From NCBI GenBank assembly GCA_043101605.1, contig JBICIG010000057.1, forward strand, positions 1 to 19,899: a stretch of DNA of 19,899 bases, written 5' to 3'. This document shows positions 6,984-14,839 of the stretch, one piece after another. This stretch comes from JBICIG01 sp043101605. Lineage in GTDB: Bacteria; Planctomycetota; Phycisphaerae; Phycisphaerales; UBA1924. The notes beneath the pieces were generated by a model. It did not search any database. It had not been told where the DNA came from and saw only the letters and a list, made by a program, of their open reading frames with translations. Made by a program: the position numbers and the translations under genes. Position 1 is the first letter of the stretch. Every line of letters begins with the position of its first letter.

Positions 6984-8252
6984 GTGGGCGACTCGGGCGG
7001 CAGGCTGACGATCGTGTTCGACCACGCCGGGGCGGGGGGAGCCTCGGCGGCGGTCGAGCGGGTGCTGGGGGCCTGGCCGGTCGGCGGGGCGATCCCGGTG
7101 CCCTCGTTCCATTCAATCGAGGAGTTTGCCGACCACGCGACTCGAGAGAGCCTGGTCGTCGGGCCCGGCACCGGACGCGTGATCCTCGCGGTCGCGTCGA
7201 GCCGGCCCTCGGCGGGTCGGATGATCGCGGCGCTCGGCGACGCGGCCGAGACGACGATCCTGCTCATCGAAGGCGCGGGCGAACTCGGGTCGATCGAGGC
7301 GCCCGAGGGATTCGTGCTGCGTTCGACGGACGACGATCCGGCGCCGCTGGCGTCGCTGCTGTTCGGGCTGACGCGGTCGCAGCGAGCGATCGAACAGTTG
7401 CACCAGGAACTGCGGGTCGCGGTGCGTTCGAGCGACGGGATCGCCGGACTCGTGCGGGACTTCAACCAGGAGATGCACCTCGCGGCGCAGGTGCAGCGAG
7501 ACATGCTCCCCAAGCGCATGCCTCCGATCGAGGGGTTCGACGCGGCGGTGCTGTTCCGCCCCGCGGGGTTCGTCAGCGGCGACATCTTCGATGTCCGCCG
7601 ACTCGACGACCGGCGCGTGTCGTTCTTCCTCGCCGACGCGGTCGGGCACGGCGTGCCGGCGGCCTTGCTGACGATGACCATCGGGCAGAGCCTGGCGCAG
7701 GCGCGGGCGCTCGACGCGACGCACGCCTCGCCCGGGCGGGTGCTCGCTTTCATCAACGACGCGATGTGCGAGCGTGAGACCGACACGCCGCGCTTTGCGA
7801 CGGCGGTGTACGGCGTGCTGGATGTCGACTCGGGTGAGATGACGCTCGCCGGCGCGGGGCACCCCTCGCCGCTGCTGCTCAGCGAAGGGGAGACGATCCC
7901 CGCCGAGACGAACGGGCCGCTGCTGGGCATCTTCGCCGGCGCGGAGTTCGACGAGTTCCGCACGCGGATGCGGCACGGGCAGACGCTCCTGGTCTACTCC
8001 GACGGGTTCGAGACGGCGTTCCCCAAGGGCGAGCCGAACGCAGAGGGACGCATGCTCCCCAGCGACGAGTACCTCCGGCACCTGTCGGAGATGCTGACGA
8101 TCACGACGGGCAACCCGTCGAAGCTCGAGTCCCGGATCGAGGCGTTGACGATGCTGCTGGATCGCCAAGCAGGCTCGCTGCATCAGGCCGACGACCAGAC
8201 GGCGCTGGTGCTGGCCCGGCGGAGCGCCAAGCTCGCCCAGTTTGCGGCGTGA
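6984..8252 (+). CDS. PP2C-family SpoIIE/RsbU-type serine phosphatase
   Basis: This 422-aa protein ends in a SpoIIE-type PPM phosphatase domain (about 160-415), which typically dephosphorylates an anti-sigma antagonist (STAS) protein in partner-switching signalling. Motifs seen are MHLAAQVQRDMLP at the linker helix, GFVSGDIFDV with the metal-binding Asp, FLADAVGHGVPAALL, LAGAGHPSPLLL, LVYSDGFETA and the final DDQTALVL. Residues 1-125 form a small alpha/beta domain that resembles a degenerate receiver, with no clear phospho-acceptor Asp, followed by a coiled linker. The start is GTG at 6984, supported by GAGGGAGG 5 nt upstream. No anti-sigma or STAS partner is encoded nearby. It ends 7 bp from the convergent permease gene. 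Confidence 0.92.
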   Translation: MGDSGGRLTIVFDHAGAGGASAAVERVLGAWPVGGAIPVPSFHSIEEFADHATRESLVVGPGTGRVILAVASSRPSAGRMIAALGDAAETTILLIEGAGELGSIEAPEGFVLRSTDDDPAPLASLLFGLTRSQRAIEQLHQELRVAVRSSDGIAGLVRDFNQEMHLAAQVQRDMLPKRMPPIEGFDAAVLFRPAGFVSGDIFDVRRLDDRRVSFFLADAVGHGVPAALLTMTIGQSLAQARALDATHASPGRVLAFINDAMCERETDTPRFATAVYGVLDVDSGEMTLAGAGHPSPLLLSEGETIPAETNGPLLGIFAGAEFDEFRTRMRHGQTLLVYSDGFETAFPKGEPNAEGRMLPSDEYLRHLSEMLTITTGNPSKLESRIEALTMLLDRQAGSLHQADDQTALVLARRSAKLAQFAA

Positions 8253-8259
8253 GCCCCGG

Positions 8260-11154
8260 TCAGACCGCCGCGAGGAGCTCGCGGGGGTGCCGCCTCGAGA
8301 GCCTCCAGACCGCCGGGGCCGCCGCGCCGAGGGTGAGCACGAAGACCGTGCCCGCGCCGATGAGGATGGGGACGAACGCGGGACGGACGGTGAACTCGAT
8401 GCCGAGGATCATCGCGTAGATCCGCTGACTGCCGAGCGACGCCTGCAGGCCCATCGTGGTGCCCAGCACGCTGGCGACGGCGGCGATGATGACCGCCTCG
8501 CCCAGGATCAGCCGCACCAGCAGCCCCCGCCGGGCGCCCACCGCGCGGAGCACGCCGAACTCGAAGCGGCGCGTCTCGATCGCCGCGACGATCAGGTTCG
8601 CCACGCCGAAGCACGCGATGAGCATGGAGACAACCGCGACCATGGAGAAGACGAAGATGGTGCCCTTGGCGAGGCGGACGATCTCCTCCTTGATCTGCCG
8701 CCCGCTGCCGGCGTCGAGCAGCCCGTAGGGCGTGAGCGCTCGGCGGAGTTCGGTGATCGCCTCGGCGTCGTCGACCTCGTCGTCGAGATCGATCTGGATG
8801 AGGTGGACGCGGTCGGAGCCGAGCTTGCGCAGGGCGGCGAGCGAGCCGAAGACCGAGTGGACCGCCTGGTGGGTGTACTCCTCGCCGATGTTGAAGAAGC
8901 GGCTGGCGATGTCGAGCCCGGGCGAGGTGACGACGCCGACGATTTCAAAATCGAGGCGGGTGCCCTTGAACTCGCAGGCGAAGGGGTCGCCCACGCCGAG
9001 CCCGCGCGCGACATGGAACTCACGGGCGATCAGGACGCCGGTCCCGTCGCGGAGCTTGGGCAGGGCGGTCTCGAGCGAGCCCTCGACCCAGGTGGGGCTG
9101 GTCATGGCGAAGAACGCGTCGGGCTCGAAGCCGATGAAGGTCGTGTCGTACTCGAAGTCGCCCACGCGGATGGCGGCGTCGTCGACGGGGTGGACGATCT
9201 CGCGCGTGATGATGCAACTGTTCTCCACGAACGGCAGGTCGTTGACGATCCGGACGGCTTCGTTGTCGAGCGGGATGCCCGAGACGAAGGCATCGGGGAA
9301 CTCCATCGCCATCACCCAGTCGCGGAGGATCGACCCGCCGTTGGTCCAGATGACGACGATCAGGGCGAGCCCGGCCATCATGGCGCCGGCGGTGAAGCCG
9401 TGGCGGTAGGGCGTCGCCTGCACGCTCTGCCCCAGCAGCCCGCGCGGCAGGCGGGCCAGCCGGGAATACAGCGGGGCGATCGTCCGGCAGGCAATCGCGA
9501 CCAGCGGCACGCCGAGCAGGAAGTAGCCCAGGAACATGCAGGGCAGCGCGATCAGCAGGTACAGCCACAGCAGGATCTGCGAATCGGTCGGCAGGGAGAC
9601 GATCGCCAGGTGCGAGACCGCCAGCGCCGCGCCGATCACACCGGTCAGCGCGATCCCCCGCGCACGCGCCGGGCGGACGCGGGCGCGGAGCCCGTCGAGC
9701 GGCTTGGCGCGGGCGGCCCGCACCGCCGGCCAGAGCGCGCCGATCAATCCGGCCCCGGCAGCGGTGGCGAACGCCGCGGCGATGCCCGTCGGCGAGATCA
9801 CCAGCCCGGCGGGGACCTCCTCGGGGTACTTCACCGCCAGCACCCAGGACATGAACAGGCCCAGCGGGACCCCGATCAGCGAGCCCGTCAGCCCCACGAT
9901 GAGCCCGGTCGCGACCTGCGATTCGACGAGTTGGGCCCGCCGGCCGCCGACGCACCGCAGGATCGCCAGTTCGCGCTGGCGCTGGGCGAGGTCGGTGGTC
10001 AGCCCGGTGGTGATGATGAACGCCGCGGCAATCAGCGCCAGGAACGACACCAGCAGGAACCCGAGCTGGCTGGATTCGATGGAGTTGCGAAGCCCCGAGG
10101 TGATGCGCGCCGTCGTCTGCATGATGATCGACTCGGGCACTTCCCCGGCGTGGGCGTCGACGACCGCCTGCGGGTCGGTTCGCTCGCGGACGAGGACATC
10201 GACGCGCGAGATCATCCCGGGCTGGCTGGTGAGTCGCTGGAGCGCCGGGAGCGTGAGGTACGCCTGGGCACGCCCGCCGAGCGGGGGCTGCTCGACGATG
10301 CCGACGACCGTGAGCATCGTGGGCGAGCGGAGGGCTCCGTTGATGCGGTAGATATCCGAGCCGAGGAGCGCGATGCGGGCGGCATCGGCCATCAGCCGCA
10401 GCCCGTCGTTGATCGGGTAGTACCCCATCGCGCCGAGCACCTCGCGCGCGATGCGCTCCCGCGAATCGGGCGCGACGAACGCGGGCACGACGGTGAGATG
10501 ATCGCCCAGGCGCACACCCTGCTGGAGGTTCCAGCGCCGGGCCTCCCGGGCATCGCCGACCGACGCGGGCGGCTCGAGCGGCCCGAGCCGGGATTCGATC
10601 ATCGACCGCTCGACGATCGAGAAGCCGTAACGCCGCTGATCATCGGTCGACCATTCCCAACCCAGTCGAGCCGCGAGCAGGGCGTCGATCGCGACCTCGT
10701 TGTCGTGCTGCGGCAGGCGGCCGGCGATCAGCGGGAGCGGGCGAACGCTCGTCTCGTCCAGCGTGATCCCGTTGCCCATCGCGCCGGCGACGAAGACCCG
10801 CTCGCGCGGGGCGAACGAGCCGTCGGGCTGTTCGACGAGGATCGGCTTGCGCAGCGCCAGGGCGGTCAGGGAGCTCTCGAGCCGCGGGGCCGCGACGCGG
10901 ACCTCGGGCCAGTTGCGGACGATGTCGGCGAACTCGGCGGGCATCGTTTGCCCGGAGCCGCTGGGCTCGACGCGGATGTCGGCCTTGCCGATGACGACCT
11001 CGGTGCGCAGCTCGACCGAGGCGTTCAGCGAACGCGTCGCGGTCGCGACGGCCGTCACGAGCGCCGCCGAGAGCGCGACGGCCCCGACGAGCAGCATCGT
11101 GCGGCTACGCCGCGCGAACGCACTGCTGATAGCGAGCCGCCACGCCGGCCGCAT
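8260..11154 (-). CDS. ABC transporter permease with two FtsX domains
   Basis: This 964-aa integral membrane protein has a duplicated FtsX/MacB-type permease fold. A short basic N-terminus (WRLAISSAFARRSRT) leads to a first membrane helix at about 20-38. A large extracytoplasmic domain (about 45-360) follows, then helices near 364-385, 415-440 and 455-478 with the first FtsX motif ELAILRCVGG (395-404). There are further helices at about 505-555 and 590-605, a second external domain, and a C-terminal set of three helices with FEFGVLRAVGARRG near 864. Such permeases work with LolD/MacB-like ATPases in lipoprotein export, peptide efflux or cell-wall control rather than classical import. The substrate cannot be read from sequence. 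The start at 11154 has GGAGGG 4 nt upstream and overlaps the ATPase gene by 50 bp. Confidence 0.93.
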   Translation of the reverse strand: MRPAWRLAISSAFARRSRTMLLVGAVALSAALVTAVATATRSLNASVELRTEVVIGKADIRVEPSGSGQTMPAEFADIVRNWPEVRVAAPRLESSLTALALRKPILVEQPDGSFAPRERVFVAGAMGNGITLDETSVRPLPLIAGRLPQHDNEVAIDALLAARLGWEWSTDDQRRYGFSIVERSMIESRLGPLEPPASVGDAREARRWNLQQGVRLGDHLTVVPAFVAPDSRERIAREVLGAMGYYPINDGLRLMADAARIALLGSDIYRINGALRSPTMLTVVGIVEQPPLGGRAQAYLTLPALQRLTSQPGMISRVDVLVRERTDPQAVVDAHAGEVPESIIMQTTARITSGLRNSIESSQLGFLLVSFLALIAAAFIITTGLTTDLAQRQRELAILRCVGGRRAQLVESQVATGLIVGLTGSLIGVPLGLFMSWVLAVKYPEEVPAGLVISPTGIAAAFATAAGAGLIGALWPAVRAARAKPLDGLRARVRPARARGIALTGVIGAALAVSHLAIVSLPTDSQILLWLYLLIALPCMFLGYFLLGVPLVAIACRTIAPLYSRLARLPRGLLGQSVQATPYRHGFTAGAMMAGLALIVVIWTNGGSILRDWVMAMEFPDAFVSGIPLDNEAVRIVNDLPFVENSCIITREIVHPVDDAAIRVGDFEYDTTFIGFEPDAFFAMTSPTWVEGSLETALPKLRDGTGVLIAREFHVARGLGVGDPFACEFKGTRLDFEIVGVVTSPGLDIASRFFNIGEEYTHQAVHSVFGSLAALRKLGSDRVHLIQIDLDDEVDDAEAITELRRALTPYGLLDAGSGRQIKEEIVRLAKGTIFVFSMVAVVSMLIACFGVANLIVAAIETRRFEFGVLRAVGARRGLLVRLILGEAVIIAAVASVLGTTMGLQASLGSQRIYAMILGIEFTVRPAFVPILIGAGTVFVLTLGAAAPAVWRLSRRHPRELLAAV

Positions 11155-11839
11155 CGAGGCCCTCCGTATCGATCTGTCCGCTCACCACGCCGTCGTGGAT
11201 GACGAAGACGCGCTGGCAATGCGCCGCCGCCGCGGGTTCGTGAGTCACCATGAGCACCGTCATGTTGCGCTCGCGGGCGACCTCGCCCAGAAGCGTCCAC
11301 AGCTTCTCGGAATTCTGCGAGTCCAGCGCGCCCGTCGGCTCGTCGGCCAGAAGCACGGGCGGCTCGTACAGCAACGACCGCGCGATCGCCACACGCTGCT
11401 GCTCGCCCCCCGAGAGCGCTTCGGGGCGGTGGTGCCCGCGATCGCCCAACCCGAGCTGGACGAGCAGTTCGCGGGCGCGCGGCTCGAGCCAGTCCCGCCT
11501 GGCCCCCGCGAGCATCCCGGGCAGCGCCACATTCTGCATCGCCGTCAGCGTCGGGATCAGGTTGAACTGCTGGAAGACGATCCCGATCGTCTCGCGGCGG
11601 TAGCGCGTCGCGGCGGTCTCATCCATCGCGTGCACCGCCTGCCCGCCGACCCAGAGCTCGCCCGAATCCGGCGCATCGAGCGATGCGAGCAGGTGCAGCA
11701 GCGTTGACTTCCCGCTGCCCGACTGCCCCATCACGCCGAAGAACCCGGGCCCGGGGATCTCCAGCGAGAGCCCCCGCAGCGCTTCGACGGATCGGCCGCC
11801 GATGGTGTAGGTCTTGCGCAGTTCAGAGCAGCGGATCAT
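11105..11839 (-). CDS. ABC transporter ATP-binding protein, LolD/MacB type
   Basis: This is a 244-aa nucleotide-binding subunit. It has Walker A GQSGSGKST (38-46), Q-loop FQQFNLIPTLT (89-99), signature LSGGEQQRV (142-150), Walker B VLLADEPTGALD (162-173) and the switch His in MVTHEPAAAAHC. The Q-loop and GALD pattern match the MacB/LolD/FtsE group that pairs with FtsX-type permeases, and the next gene encodes one. Both act at the inner membrane. GGGAGG lies 10 nt upstream of the start. The last 16 codons overlap the first codons of the permease in another frame. No membrane-fusion partner is present in the window. Confidence 0.96.
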   Translation of the reverse strand: MIRCSELRKTYTIGGRSVEALRGLSLEIPGPGFFGVMGQSGSGKSTLLHLLASLDAPDSGELWVGGQAVHAMDETAATRYRRETIGIVFQQFNLIPTLTAMQNVALPGMLAGARRDWLEPRARELLVQLGLGDRGHHRPEALSGGEQQRVAIARSLLYEPPVLLADEPTGALDSQNSEKLWTLLGEVARERNMTVLMVTHEPAAAAHCQRVFVIHDGVVSGQIDTEGLDAAGVAARYQQCVRAA

Positions 11840-11855
11840 GCGAGCGGGGGCCTCC

Positions 11856-11897
11856 CGGAGCGGTTCGGGGAACCGGCCGACCGGTTTCGTCCGCTCC
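11856..11897 (-). terminator. Nested hairpin downstream of gcvH
   Basis: The 75-bp gap between gcvH and the ATPase gene contains AACCGG-CCGA-CCGGTT (11871-11886), flanked by GGAGCGG (11857-11863) and CCGCTCC (11891-11897). Together they could fold into a two-part hairpin just after the gcvH stop on the minus strand. No T-run follows, so it may be a weak or factor-dependent terminator, or a processing signal separating gcvH from the ABC genes. Confidence 0.3.
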
Positions 11898-11914
11898 CGA
11901 GCTTGCGTGAAGAA

Positions 11915-12295
11915 TCAGTGGGCGTGGTCGCGGTCGTAGGTCTCGGCGTCAACGCACTTCTCGAGTCCGTCGGTGTCGCTCGCCTTGATCTTCACAAGCC
12001 AACCCGAGCCGTACGGATCGGAGTTGAGCAGCCCGGGCTCGGCGTCGAGGGCGTCGTTGACCTCGACGATCTCCCCCCCCACCGCCGAGTACACATCGCT
12101 GGTCGTCTTGACCGACTCGACCTCGCCCAGGCTGTCGCCCACACTCACGCTCGTTCCCGCGCCCTTCATCTCGACGAAGGTCACATCGGTGAGCTGGTCC
12201 ACGGCGAACTGGGTCAGCCCCACGGTGACGGTGTCGCCCTCGGTCTTGAACCACTCGTGAGACTCGGAGTAGACGCGATCGGACGGGGTGGACAT
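11915..12295 (-). CDS. gcvH: Glycine cleavage system H protein
   Basis: This 126-aa lipoyl carrier protein shuttles the aminomethyl group between the P, T and L proteins of glycine cleavage. The lipoylation site is Lys63 in EVESVKTTSDVYS. Other family features are YSESHEWF near the N-terminus, VGLTQFAVDQLTDVTFVE, GGEIVEVN and LLNSDPYGSGWLVKI. The length is normal. The start at 12295 has GAGGG about 8 nt upstream, and the much longer frame upstream of it is a shadow. gcvT and gcvP are not in this window, so gcvH is separate from them or they lie elsewhere. A TACCAT hexamer (minus strand, 12382-12377) could be the -10 box of a leader of about 75 nt. Confidence 0.96.
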   Translation of the reverse strand: MSTPSDRVYSESHEWFKTEGDTVTVGLTQFAVDQLTDVTFVEMKGAGTSVSVGDSLGEVESVKTTSDVYSAVGGEIVEVNDALDAEPGLLNSDPYGSGWLVKIKASDTDGLEKCVDAETYDRDHAH

Positions 12296-12376
12296 GCACG
12301 GACCCTCGGCTGGGGGTGGTTCTCTCGTTCGGCCGGGCCCGGAAAGCGGTCCGGGAGCGGTCGGCCACGCTCGGCG

Positions 12377-12382
12377 ATGGTA
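12377..12382 (-). promoter_or_regulatory. Candidate -10 box for gcvH
   Basis: TACCAT on the minus strand is the only -10-like hexamer I see in the gap upstream of gcvH. It would give a 5' leader of about 75 nt. A GTG 8 nt downstream (12368) could begin a leaderless ORF that overlaps gcvH out of frame, but that is probably chance. No -35 box is evident. Confidence 0.2.
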
Positions 12383-12441
12383 GTCCAAACCGGCAACCGC
12401 CAGCGCTCGGGCGGGGGCGCGCCCGGGCGGGCCGGGTTCGC

Positions 12442-12447
12442 TACAGT
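12442..12447 (+). promoter_or_regulatory. -10 box of a probable leaderless promoter
   Basis: TACAGT ends 10 nt before the ATG at 12458. Transcription starting 6-9 nt after a -10 box would begin at or next to the start codon. No Shine-Dalgarno sequence precedes this ATG (CTCCGGCTTC) and no -35 box is clear. Confidence 0.42.
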
Positions 12448-12457
12448 CTCCGGCTTC

Positions 12458-13315
12458 ATGCTCCTGACGCTCACGACATCCAGCCTCCGCCCCCTGCTCG
12501 CGGGTCGGCACCCCAAACTCCGCCTCGGCGACCTGCCGACCTATGCGCGGGAGGAACTCGGGCTGCACGGACTCAACCTCTCGACCGACCTCCTCAAGGG
12601 CGCCAGCCGCGAGACGCTCGAGGGGCTCCGCGAGCGGGCCGACAAGGCCGCCTGCGCCTGCCTGCTGCTGATCGAGTCCGACCCGCAGCCCATCGCGTCG
12701 CTGAACGACTCCAAGGGGGACAACGCCCTGGAGCGAACCGAACGCGTCCTCAACGCCGCCCACTTGCTCGGGTGCAACGCCGCAGCAATCCGCATGACCG
12801 GCGAGGACACCGAGGAAGCCTTCGACCTCGCGATCGAGCGGCTCAAAATGGCCCTCGACACCGCCGAGCGGCTGGAACTCAACCTGCTCATCGCCCCCGA
12901 GGACGGGTTCACGGGCGATCCCGAGCGGGTGACCGAACTGATCAAGAAAGTTGGCCGCTTCCGGCTGATGACCTTCCCGGATTTTGCAGCCGCCGCCCAG
13001 ACCGACGACCCGGCGGGATACCTCCGCCGGCTGGCGCCGTACGCCGGAGCCGTGGGCGCGTCGACGATTCGCTTCGCGACCGAACCCGCCGCCCGCGAGG
13101 ACGAGGACGGGATGCAGGCCTGGGGCGAGTTGGCTCTGGACGCGGCCGAGCACACCGGCTACGACCTCCGCCCCATGCTCGACGCGGTGCGGAGCGTCGG
13201 ATTCGACGGCTCGCTGGGGCTGGACTATCGGGGCGTGGGAGATGTTACAATCGGGTTGTTGATGAGCCGGGCGGCGATCGAGTCGGCCATCGAGGAAGCC
13301 GAGGCAGCTTCCTGA
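12458..13315 (+). CDS. Sugar phosphate isomerase/epimerase-like TIM-barrel protein
   Basis: This 285-aa protein looks like a member of the xylose isomerase-like TIM-barrel (AP endonuclease 2) superfamily. Alternating strands and helices are evident, with AACACLLLIES, HLLGCNAAAIRMTGED, ELNLLIAPEDGF (a likely metal-ligand Glu148), RLMTFPDF (Asp175) and a terminal GSLGLDYRGVGD, where many relatives have Glu. The substrate and pathway cannot be told. Some expected His ligands are missing, so it may be divergent or inactive. The ATG at 12458 is chosen because the frame upstream crosses the promoter region, and TACAGT lies 10 nt before it. It is followed after 37 bp by cmk and plsC in the same direction. 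A TACAAT near its 3' end could be an internal promoter. Confidence 0.75.
   Translation: MLLTLTTSSLRPLLAGRHPKLRLGDLPTYAREELGLHGLNLSTDLLKGASRETLEGLRERADKAACACLLLIESDPQPIASLNDSKGDNALERTERVLNAAHLLGCNAAAIRMTGEDTEEAFDLAIERLKMALDTAERLELNLLIAPEDGFTGDPERVTELIKKVGRFRLMTFPDFAAAAQTDDPAGYLRRLAPYAGAVGASTIRFATEPAAREDEDGMQAWGELALDAAEHTGYDLRPMLDAVRSVGFDGSLGLDYRGVGDVTIGLLMSRAAIESAIEEAEAAS
13246..13251 (+). promoter_or_regulatory. Possible internal -10 box before cmk
   Basis: TACAAT differs from TATAAT by one base and lies in the last 70 bp of the isomerase-like gene, about 100 nt before cmk. It is also 10 nt before an in-frame ATG (13262) within the isomerase gene. It may let cmk-plsC be transcribed independently. 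No -35 box is convincing. Confidence 0.25.
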
Positions 13316-13352
13316 TCGGGCGAGCGTCGTCCGGGTTCCGAAGCGGGGTGCC

Positions 13353-14102
13353 ATGCCCGAGACCGAGCCGATCTCAACGACGACGCGGCGGGGGCCGGTG
13401 CTGATCGTGCCCGCAACCACACCCATCATCGTGACCATCGACGGGCCCGCCGGGACGGGCAAGTCCACCGTCGCCCACGCCCTGGCGATGCGCCTGGGCA
13501 TCGATGTGCTCGACACCGGCGCCATGTACCGGGCGGCGGCGGCGATCGTCCTCGACGAGGGCCTCGACCCCGACGACCCCGACGCCGTCGTCGCCCGCGT
13601 CGCCGACGCCGACCTCCACTTCGACTGGAACACCAGCCCCCCCGCGATCCTCGCGTGGATGAAGCCGATGAACGACCGCATCCGCCACGCGGATGTGACG
13701 GCGATCGTCTCGAAGATCTCCGCGATCGGGCCCCTGCGGGCGCACATGGTCCGCAAGCAGCGGATCATCGCCCACCAGCACCCGAGGCTGGTCACCGAGG
13801 GACGCGACCAGGGCTCGGTCGTGTTCCCCGATGCGCAGGTCAAGTTCTACCTCGACGCCGACCCGACCACCCGGGCCGAACGCCGGGCCGAGCAGCTCAC
13901 CCTCGCCGGGCAGCAATGCACCGCCGACGAACTGCTCCCGCGGATCCTCGAGCGCGACCACCTCGACTCAACCCGGTCGGACGGGCCGCTGGTCTGCCCG
14001 GACGATGCGATCCGCATCGACACCACGCACCTCGACTTCGACCAGGTCGTGGATCGGCTGGAGCGCGAGGTCCGCGCCCGCGTGATCGAAGACGAGGCAT
14101 GA
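13353..14102 (+). CDS. cmk: Cytidylate kinase
   Basis: This 249-aa protein phosphorylates CMP and dCMP to the diphosphates with ATP. It has the P-loop DGPAGTGKST (30-39), LDTGAMYRA (53-61), VTEGRDQGSVVFPDA (147-161, usually RDxGTVVFPDA) and the lid region ERRAEQL. About 25 extra N-terminal residues precede the first beta strand, so an in-frame later start is conceivable, but no better start codon with a ribosome site is obvious. A GGGGT stretch is just upstream of the ATG at 13353. The stop overlaps the plsC start by 4 bp (ATGA at 14099-14102). Adjacent cmk and plsC link nucleotide supply (CTP for CDP-diacylglycerol) and phospholipid synthesis, a gene order common in many bacteria. Confidence 0.95.
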   Translation: MPETEPISTTTRRGPVLIVPATTPIIVTIDGPAGTGKSTVAHALAMRLGIDVLDTGAMYRAAAAIVLDEGLDPDDPDAVVARVADADLHFDWNTSPPAILAWMKPMNDRIRHADVTAIVSKISAIGPLRAHMVRKQRIIAHQHPRLVTEGRDQGSVVFPDAQVKFYLDADPTTRAERRAEQLTLAGQQCTADELLPRILERDHLDSTRSDGPLVCPDDAIRIDTTHLDFDQVVDRLEREVRARVIEDEA

Positions 14103-14824
14103 ACCCGCCCGCCCGACGCTCCATACTGACCCGGAGCCTTGGGTTCCTCGCGACCAAGCACGCCAGCAACGGCGCTGGGCGGCTGTTGCTCTACGAACTG
14201 GCGACCTTCGCGACCGCGCTGACAAGCATGACCCTGTACCGCTGGCGGTCGTATCACGCCCACCGCGTACCCCAATCCGGGCCCCTGCTGATCGCCGCGA
14301 ATCACGAGAGCTTCCTCGACCCGCCGCTGATCGGGATCGGCTTCACCCACCGCCACGCCGAGTTCATCGCCCGCAAGACGCTGTTCGACTTCCGCCCGCT
14401 GGGCGCGCTGATCTCGGCGCTCAACTCGATCCCGGTCGACCAGGAGCAGTCCGACACCGCCGCGATCCGCGAGACGCTCGCCCGGCTCCACGCCGGGGCC
14501 GCGATCATGATCTTCCCCGAGGGCTCGCGGACCTACGACGGCGAGATGGACGAGTTCAAGCGGGGCGTCGCGGTGCTGCTCAAGCGGGCCAGGTGCCCGG
14601 TCGTGCCGGCGGCGATCCGCGGGCCCTTCACAATCTGGCCGCGCACCCGCGCCTTCCCGAGGCCTTGGGGCCGCGTCTCGGTCGCGTACGGACACCCGAT
14701 CGCGCCCGAGGCCCTGCTCGAACACGGCGGGGACGGGGCCCTGCAACGCCTCCGCTCCGAGATCGGCGCCCTGCGCGACGAACTGGCCGAACGCGAAGCG
14801 CGAGCGGTGCGGACCATCTGGTAG
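14099..14824 (+). CDS. plsC: 1-acyl-sn-glycerol-3-phosphate acyltransferase
   Basis: This 241-aa membrane-associated acyltransferase makes phosphatidic acid from lysophosphatidic acid. Catalytic motif I NHESFLD (NHx4D, 68-74) and motif III FPEGSRT (139-145) are clear. PVDQEQSD and VVPAAIRGPF fit motifs II and IV. A hydrophobic segment at about 27-45 may anchor the enzyme. The start overlaps the cmk stop (ATGA), so translation is probably coupled. The gene ends 15 bp from the convergent TauE gene, with no room for a private terminator. Confidence 0.94.
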   Translation: MNPPARRSILTRSLGFLATKHASNGAGRLLLYELATFATALTSMTLYRWRSYHAHRVPQSGPLLIAANHESFLDPPLIGIGFTHRHAEFIARKTLFDFRPLGALISALNSIPVDQEQSDTAAIRETLARLHAGAAIMIFPEGSRTYDGEMDEFKRGVAVLLKRARCPVVPAAIRGPFTIWPRTRAFPRPWGRVSVAYGHPIAPEALLEHGGDGALQRLRSEIGALRDELAEREARAVRTIW

Positions 14825-14839
14825 CGACGCCGCAAACTG

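Noticed and set aside
6116..7963. A 615-codon minus-strand ORF opposite the DUF192 and phosphatase genes
   Set aside because: Serine/arginine-rich low-complexity translation with no motif; both opposite-strand genes have firm family matches.
8242..11202. A 986-codon plus-strand ORF antisense to the permease
   Set aside because: Its translation is an Asp/Arg/Gly-rich shadow, while the minus-strand frame has clear FtsX domains.
11949..12368. GTG ORF 8 nt after TACCAT, overlapping gcvH out of frame
   Set aside because: The spacing fits a leaderless start, but the long overlap with a conserved gene and the arginine-rich product make chance more likely.
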